Both the position numbers and the translations under genes were made by a program. 64,000 nucleotides of DNA from an uncultured Bacilli bacterium (GTDB lineage: Bacteria; Bacillota_I; Bacilli_A; RF39; UBA660), in NCBI GenBank assembly GCA_934086185.1, contig CAKOHW010000003.1:71573-135572 (forward strand), in the 5' to 3' direction. The notes beneath the pieces are model-generated. The model was not told where the DNA came from and searched no databases. It saw nothing but the letters and a program-made list of their open reading frames with translations. Below, piece after piece: positions 60,159 to 64,000 of the stretch (positions are counted from its first letter, which is position 1; each line of letters opens with the position of its first letter).

Positions 60159-61274
60159 ATGAATGGTAAGGAATTTATAAAGGCTGTAAAAATGATTACA
60201 GAAGAAAAAGGCATAAGTGAAGATATTGTTTATGAAGGTATGGAACAAGCATTATTAACTGCTTATAAGAAAAATTTTAAAGGTAAAACTAATGTTAAAG
60301 TAGAAATTAATAGAGAAACTGGAGATATTAAAGTTTTTACTTATTATGTAGTAGTAGATGAATATCATGATGGTGAAGAATATACTGATGAAGATGGTAA
60401 TATTCAATTTACTGAACCTGATATTAATGAGGATGCTCAAGTATTATTAGAAGATATTAAAGATAAGTATCCTGATTGTAAAGTTGGAGATGTTATTCAA
60501 GAAGAAGTTACTCCACATGATTTTGGTAGAATCGCAACAAGTACTGCTAAACAAGTTTTAACTCAAAAAGTAAGAGAAGCAGAAAGAAATAGTATAATAG
60601 AGGAATTTAGTGATAAACAAGATGAAATAATGGTTGGTAATCTTGCAATGGAAGATGCTAGAAATTATTATGTTGATTTAGGCCGTGCTAGAGGTATTTT
60701 ACCAAAAAATGAAATTATACCTGGTGAAGAATTAAAAATGGGAACAAGTGTAAGAGTTTATATTAGTAAGATTGAAGCAACTACAAAAGGACCTTTAATT
60801 TTATGTACTAGAAAACATTATGGATTTGTAAAAAGATTATTTGAAAGTTTAGTTCCTGAATTTAAAGATGGAGTTTTAGTATTACATGGTGTTGCTCGTG
60901 AAGCTGGTGTAAGAAGTAAGGTTGCTGTTTCTAGTTTAAATCCAAATATTGATCCTATTGGAGCATGTATTGGAGAAAAGGGAAGCAGAATAGCATCAAT
61001 ACTTGCAGAGTTAAATGGAGAAAAAGTTGATTTAGTTTTATATAGTGATGATGAAGCTGAATATATTAAGAATGCTTTAAGTCCTGCTAAAGATGTAATT
61101 GTTAGTATAATAGATAATACTAAGAATCGTGAAGCTTTAGCAATTGTAAATGATGAAAATCAAAGACTTGCTATTGGTAAAAATGGTATTAATATTAAAC
61201 TTGCTAGTAAATTAACTAAGTTTAGAATAAATATTAAGACTATGGATCAAATTAATGAAGAGGCTAATCAATAA
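60159..61274 (+). CDS. nusA: Transcription factor NusA
   Basis: 371 residues: N-terminal RNAP-binding domain (1-125), S1 domain (about 130-200; VGDVIQEEVTPHDFGRIA before it and LGRARGILPKNE), and KH1/KH2 (about 235-365; VAREAGVRSKVAVSS, CIGEKGSRIASI, GKNGINIKLASKLT). No acidic repeats, as usual in Gram-positives. It modulates pausing, termination and antitermination. ATG 60159 follows AGAGGG. Confidence 0.97.
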   Translation: MNGKEFIKAVKMITEEKGISEDIVYEGMEQALLTAYKKNFKGKTNVKVEINRETGDIKVFTYYVVVDEYHDGEEYTDEDGNIQFTEPDINEDAQVLLEDIKDKYPDCKVGDVIQEEVTPHDFGRIATSTAKQVLTQKVREAERNSIIEEFSDKQDEIMVGNLAMEDARNYYVDLGRARGILPKNEIIPGEELKMGTSVRVYISKIEATTKGPLILCTRKHYGFVKRLFESLVPEFKDGVLVLHGVAREAGVRSKVAVSSLNPNIDPIGACIGEKGSRIASILAELNGEKVDLVLYSDDEAEYIKNALSPAKDVIVSIIDNTKNREALAIVNDENQRLAIGKNGINIKLASKLTKFRINIKTMDQINEEANQ

Positions 61275-61294
61275 AATAAATTTGGGGTGATATA

Positions 61295-61552
61295 ATGGTA
61301 CAAAAGAAAATTCCAATGCGTACTTGTGTAGTTAGTCATGAAAAATTACCAAAAAAAGAACTTGTAAGAATAGTACGTAATAAAGATGGAGAAGTTTTTG
61401 TAGATGAAACAGGAAAACTTAATGGTAAAGGTGTATATTTAAAAAAAGATTTAGATATAATTAATAAGGCAGAGAAAAGTAAAATATTAAATAAATATTT
61501 AGAGATTGATGTAAATGATGAGATATATGAAGAATTGAGAAAAATAATATAA
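61295..61552 (+). CDS. rnpM: RnpM (YlxR) RNase P modulator
   Basis: 85 residues, YlxR family: MRTCVVSHEKLPKKELVRIVR, then GKLNGKGVYLKKDLD. These proteins bind RNase P RNA and tune its activity. Usual place between nusA and infB. The ylxQ (L7Ae-like) gene that normally follows is missing. AGGGGTGAT-like ribosome site upstream. Confidence 0.93.
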   Translation: MVQKKIPMRTCVVSHEKLPKKELVRIVRNKDGEVFVDETGKLNGKGVYLKKDLDIINKAEKSKILNKYLEIDVNDEIYEELRKII

Positions 61553-61570
61553 TAGAAAGAAGGTATTTTT

Positions 61571-63679
61571 ATGACAGTAAAAGATTATGCAAATGAATCA
61601 GGATTTACAGTACAAGAAATATTAGAAAAGTGTAGAGAATTAGATATAAAAGTTAATAATGCGGATGATTATTTAGATGATGATGGAATAATTATGTTAG
61701 ATAACTGTATGTCTTTAATTAGTACTGATACTGAAATGGATTATAATGATTTAGATGAATTAGATGAAGCAGTAGAAAATATAATGTTAGATTCTAAATT
61801 AAGTGCTAGTGATAATAATACTGTAAAAAAACAAAAATTAAAAAAGAAAAATGTTAATGAACAAAGTAAAAATGATTATTTAAAGAATAAAAAAGCAATG
61901 TATAAAAATAAAGAAAAATTATCAACAAATGCTAAAGATGATAATGTAATTCTTTATAAAGAGGGAATGCCTTTAAGCGAATTGGCAAAAGAGTTAGATG
62001 TTAATCCAGCTTTATTAGTTAAGAAATTATTCGGTATGGGTATGATGATTACAGTTAATCAATCTATCGATTTTGAAAATGCTGAAATTATTGCTTTAGA
62101 GTATGGTAAGACTTTAAAAAGAGAAGAAACTCAAGATATTTCAAATTTTGAGGAATATGAAATAGTAGATAATGAGAGTGATTTAATAAGTCGTCCTCCA
62201 GTTATTACTATTATGGGACATGTTGATCATGGAAAAACTAGTTTATTAGACTATATTCGTAAAAGTCATGTAGTTGATAAAGAATTTGGTGGTATTACTC
62301 AACATATTGGAGCATATCAAATAGATTATAATGGTAATAAAATAACATTTATTGATACTCCAGGACATGCTGCATTTACAGAAATGAGAGCAAGAGGGGC
62401 TAGTATTACTGATATAGTAATTATTATAGTTGCTGCAGATGATGGAGTTATGCCTCAAACTAAAGAAGCAATAGATCATGCATTAGCAGCTGGTGTTCCT
62501 ATTGTTGTTGCTGTTAATAAAATTGATAAACCTGAAGCTAATCCTGAAAGAATATTAACTGAAATGGCTGAAAATAATATTACTCCAGAAATTTGGGGTG
62601 GAAATGTTCCATTTGTTAATATTTCTTGTAAGACTGGTGAAGGTATAGATAAATTATTAGATACATTATTAGCAATAAGTGAAATGGAAGAGTATAAAGC
62701 AAATCCTAATAGATATGCAGTTGGTACAGTTATAGAATCTCGTGTAGATAAGGCTATTGGTGGTGTGGCAACATTATTAATTCAAAATGGTACTTTGCGT
62801 TTAGGAGATCCAATTGTTGTTGGAACTACTCATGGTAGAGTTAGAACATTTAAAAATGATTTAGGTGAAAATATTGTTGAAGCTGGTCCTAGTACTCCTG
62901 TTGAAATAACTGGATTATCAGATAACCCATCTGCTGGTGATAAGTTTATGGCATTTGAATCTGAAAAGAAAGCTCGTGAAATAGCAGAAAAACGTTTAGT
63001 TCAATCTAAAGCAAATGTTAAAAAAGAGGTTGTTTCTTTTGAAAAATTATTTGAACAAATGCAATCTGGAATTAAAGAAATTAATGTTGTATTAAAATGT
63101 GATGTTAGAGGTTCAGAAGAAGCTGTTAAAAATGCCTTAGAAAAAATTGATGTTGAAGGTGTTAGGGTAAAAGTAATTAGAAGTGGAATAGGAACTATAA
63201 CTGAAAGTGATATCGTTTTAGCAAATGCTAGTAATGCGGTAGTTATTGGATTTAATGTAGTACCTAGTGCTATAACAAAAGAAGTTGCTAAAGAATATAG
63301 TGTAGAATTGAGATTATATACTATTATTTATAAGCTAGTTGAAGAAATGGAATTAGCAATGAAAGGTATGTTAGATCCTGAATTTGAAGAAAAAATAATT
63401 GGAACTGCTGAAGTAAGAAAAATATTTACATTCTCTAAAGTTGGAAAAATTGCTGGAGTAATAGTAAGAGATGGAATTATAAAGAGTAATGCTAAAGTAC
63501 GTGTTGTTAGAGATGGTGTTATTATTTATGATGGAGAAGTAGGTAGTTTACAAAGAGAAAAAGATTCTGTAAAAGAAGTAAAATCTGGATTTGAATGTGG
63601 TGTAACTATTAATGGTTATAATGATATTAAAGAAGGAGATACTTTAGAAGTATACGAAATGGTAGAAATAAAAAGATAG
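61571..63679 (+). CDS. infB: Translation initiation factor IF-2
   Basis: 702 residues. Delivers fMet-tRNA to the 30S subunit. Two IF2_N-like modules (residues 1-50 and 133-185), a Lys-rich linker, GTPase domain with [20 protein letters not shown] and NKID, then the beta-barrel and C-terminal fMet-tRNA domain ([25 protein letters not shown]). ATG 61571 behind AGAAGG. Ends the rimP operon before a strong terminator; rbfA is not next. Confidence 0.97.
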   Translation: MTVKDYANESGFTVQEILEKCRELDIKVNNADDYLDDDGIIMLDNCMSLISTDTEMDYNDLDELDEAVENIMLDSKLSASDNNTVKKQKLKKKNVNEQSKNDYLKNKKAMYKNKEKLSTNAKDDNVILYKEGMPLSELAKELDVNPALLVKKLFGMGMMITVNQSIDFENAEIIALEYGKTLKREETQDISNFEEYEIVDNESDLISRPPVITIMGHVDHGKTSLLDYIRKSHVVDKEFGGITQHIGAYQIDYNGNKITFIDTPGHAAFTEMRARGASITDIVIIIVAADDGVMPQTKEAIDHALAAGVPIVVAVNKIDKPEANPERILTEMAENNITPEIWGGNVPFVNISCKTGEGIDKLLDTLLAISEMEEYKANPNRYAVGTVIESRVDKAIGGVATLLIQNGTLRLGDPIVVGTTHGRVRTFKNDLGENIVEAGPSTPVEITGLSDNPSAGDKFMAFESEKKAREIAEKRLVQSKANVKKEVVSFEKLFEQMQSGIKEINVVLKCDVRGSEEAVKNALEKIDVEGVRVKVIRSGIGTITESDIVLANASNAVVIGFNVVPSAITKEVAKEYSVELRLYTIIYKLVEEMELAMKGMLDPEFEEKIIGTAEVRKIFTFSKVGKIAGVIVRDGIIKSNAKVRVVRDGVIIYDGEVGSLQREKDSVKEVKSGFECGVTINGYNDIKEGDTLEVYEMVEIKR

Positions 63680-63703
63680 TATTTTTGAAATAATAAATAT
63701 TAA

Positions 63704-63738
63704 TAAAAAAACTTAGAATGATTTTCTAAGTTTTTTTA
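63704..63738 (+). terminator. infB operon terminator
   Basis: AAAAAACTTAGAA / TTCTAAGTTTTTTT hairpin with T-run. Confidence 0.9.
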
Positions 63739-63767
63739 TGTTTTTAAATAGTTAGGAGGTATTTAGT

Positions 63768-63857
63768 TTGAAAGTAAAAATTTTCATTATAAGTTTTTTA
63801 GACCGTTTGATTATCATAATGTTAATCATCTTTCTATACATCCTTCTACATAAATAA
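63768..63857 (+). CDS. Candidate small hydrophobic toxin-like peptide
   Basis: 29 residues from TTG 63768, with a perfect AGGAGG at 63753 (spacing about 9). Beginning MKVKIFIISFLDRL, then a hydrophobic IIIMLIIFLYILL helix and HK end. It is like type I toxin peptides (single membrane helix, basic ends). A divergent antisense promoter and hairpins follow within 115 bases. No family match can be claimed; a plain short membrane peptide is the alternative. No convincing promoter of its own is visible after the infB terminator. Confidence 0.5.
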   Translation: MKVKIFIISFLDRLIIIMLIIFLYILLHK

Positions 63858-63872
63858 TAGGGAGTTTTGGTC

Positions 63873-63936
63873 AAAAATTATGCTAATTATTAATTAGCAC
63901 TTACCCAAAACGGTAGCCATCAATAGATGTTCTACT
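63873..63936 (-). ncRNA. Candidate antisense RNA (type I antitoxin-like)
   Basis: On the minus strand, from about 63936, transcription from TTTACA-17-TATACT would give a short RNA of about 64 bases: a 5' hairpin at 63913-63935 (CTAC/GTAG arms and CATC/GATG), then a terminator GCTAATT-AAT-AATTAGC (63882-63898) followed by ATAATTTTT. It points at the 3' end of the small peptide gene. Confidence 0.5.
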
Positions 63937-63942
63937 AAATTA

Positions 63943-63971
63943 AGTATAAAACAAAATTTGCATATTGTAAA
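63943..63971 (-). promoter_or_regulatory. Promoter of the candidate antisense RNA
   Basis: TTTACA (complement of 63966-63971), 17 bases, TATACT (complement of 63943-63948). Confidence 0.6.
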
Positions 63972-64000
63972 TGATAAATTGTTAATGTATAATGTAGGTA

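Noticed and set aside
1..64000. Mycoplasma genetic code (TGA as Trp)
   Set aside because: Several genes end with TGA (for example 13009-13011, 24876-24878, 40794-40796), and conserved Trp positions use TGG.

Overview
This 64 kb window comes from a very AT-rich, low-GC Gram-positive genome of the Bacilli or Erysipelotrichales/RF39-like gut type. Supporting signs are the B-type RNase P RNA, the gpsB-rnpB and rodZ-pgsA-recA-rny gene orders, strong AGGAGG ribosome sites, TTGACA-17-TATAAT promoters, a LexA-like box of Gram-positive type, GpsB, an LCP wall-polymer ligase and several wall hydrolases. TGA is used as a stop (for example at 13009-13011 and 40794-40796) and Trp is TGG, so the code is the standard bacterial one, not the Mycoplasma code. 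A spore protease (GPR), a SpoIID-like protein, two tiny YjcZ-like peptides and a good sigma-K-type promoter show that the lineage keeps sporulation genes. No species can be named from this sequence alone.

Layout. 1-2222: the end of an OLD-family (ATPase-TOPRIM) gene butts against the 3' part of a LysM amidase gene, which looks like the right edge of an inserted element. 2295-9183: an HD-kinase fusion, an LCP protein, a ComEC-like metallo-hydrolase with its DUF3006 partner, and a second amidase. 9196-16411: cysS with a structured leader, an ABC-F gene remnant, an FAD oxidoreductase, two Tim44-like zinc-ribbon proteins, and uvrB. 16568-23078: gpsB, rnpB, rodZ-like, pgsA, recA, rny, a membrane protein and dgt. 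23159-30145: a NitT/TauT-type importer, an FtsX-type ABC exporter under a divergent TetR regulator with two visible operators, and a DedA protein. 30276-39436: a double-HTH regulator, a cysteine desulfurase/thioredoxin/DsbD-like operon, a P-type ATPase, gmk and a patatin lipase. 39568-45454: tRNA-Arg, a WXG-NlpC/P60 fusion, SpoIID, GPR, an OGG glycosylase, an orphan type IV pilin and tRNA-Pro. 45552-53894: a coiled-coil gene behind a poly-T promoter, a dockerin-tagged glucosaminidase next to its putative membrane partner, recX, a PrsA-like foldase and the YjcZ pair. 53969-64000: a HerA-like ATPase, rpmB, dnaE, rpsD with its leader, the rimP-nusA-rnpM-infB operon (rimP reduced to one domain, ylxQ absent), and a candidate type I toxin-antitoxin at the right edge.

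Most of the window is housekeeping: DNA repair (uvrB, recA, recX, ogg), RNA turnover (rny, rnpB, rnpM), translation (cysS, rpsD, rpmB, rimP, nusA, infB) and envelope building. No CRISPR array, complete prophage or insertion sequence was seen. The least ordinary parts are the interrupted amidase, the dockerin pair, the WXG-peptidase fusion, the sporulation small-gene promoter, the TetR double operator and the antisense arrangement after infB.
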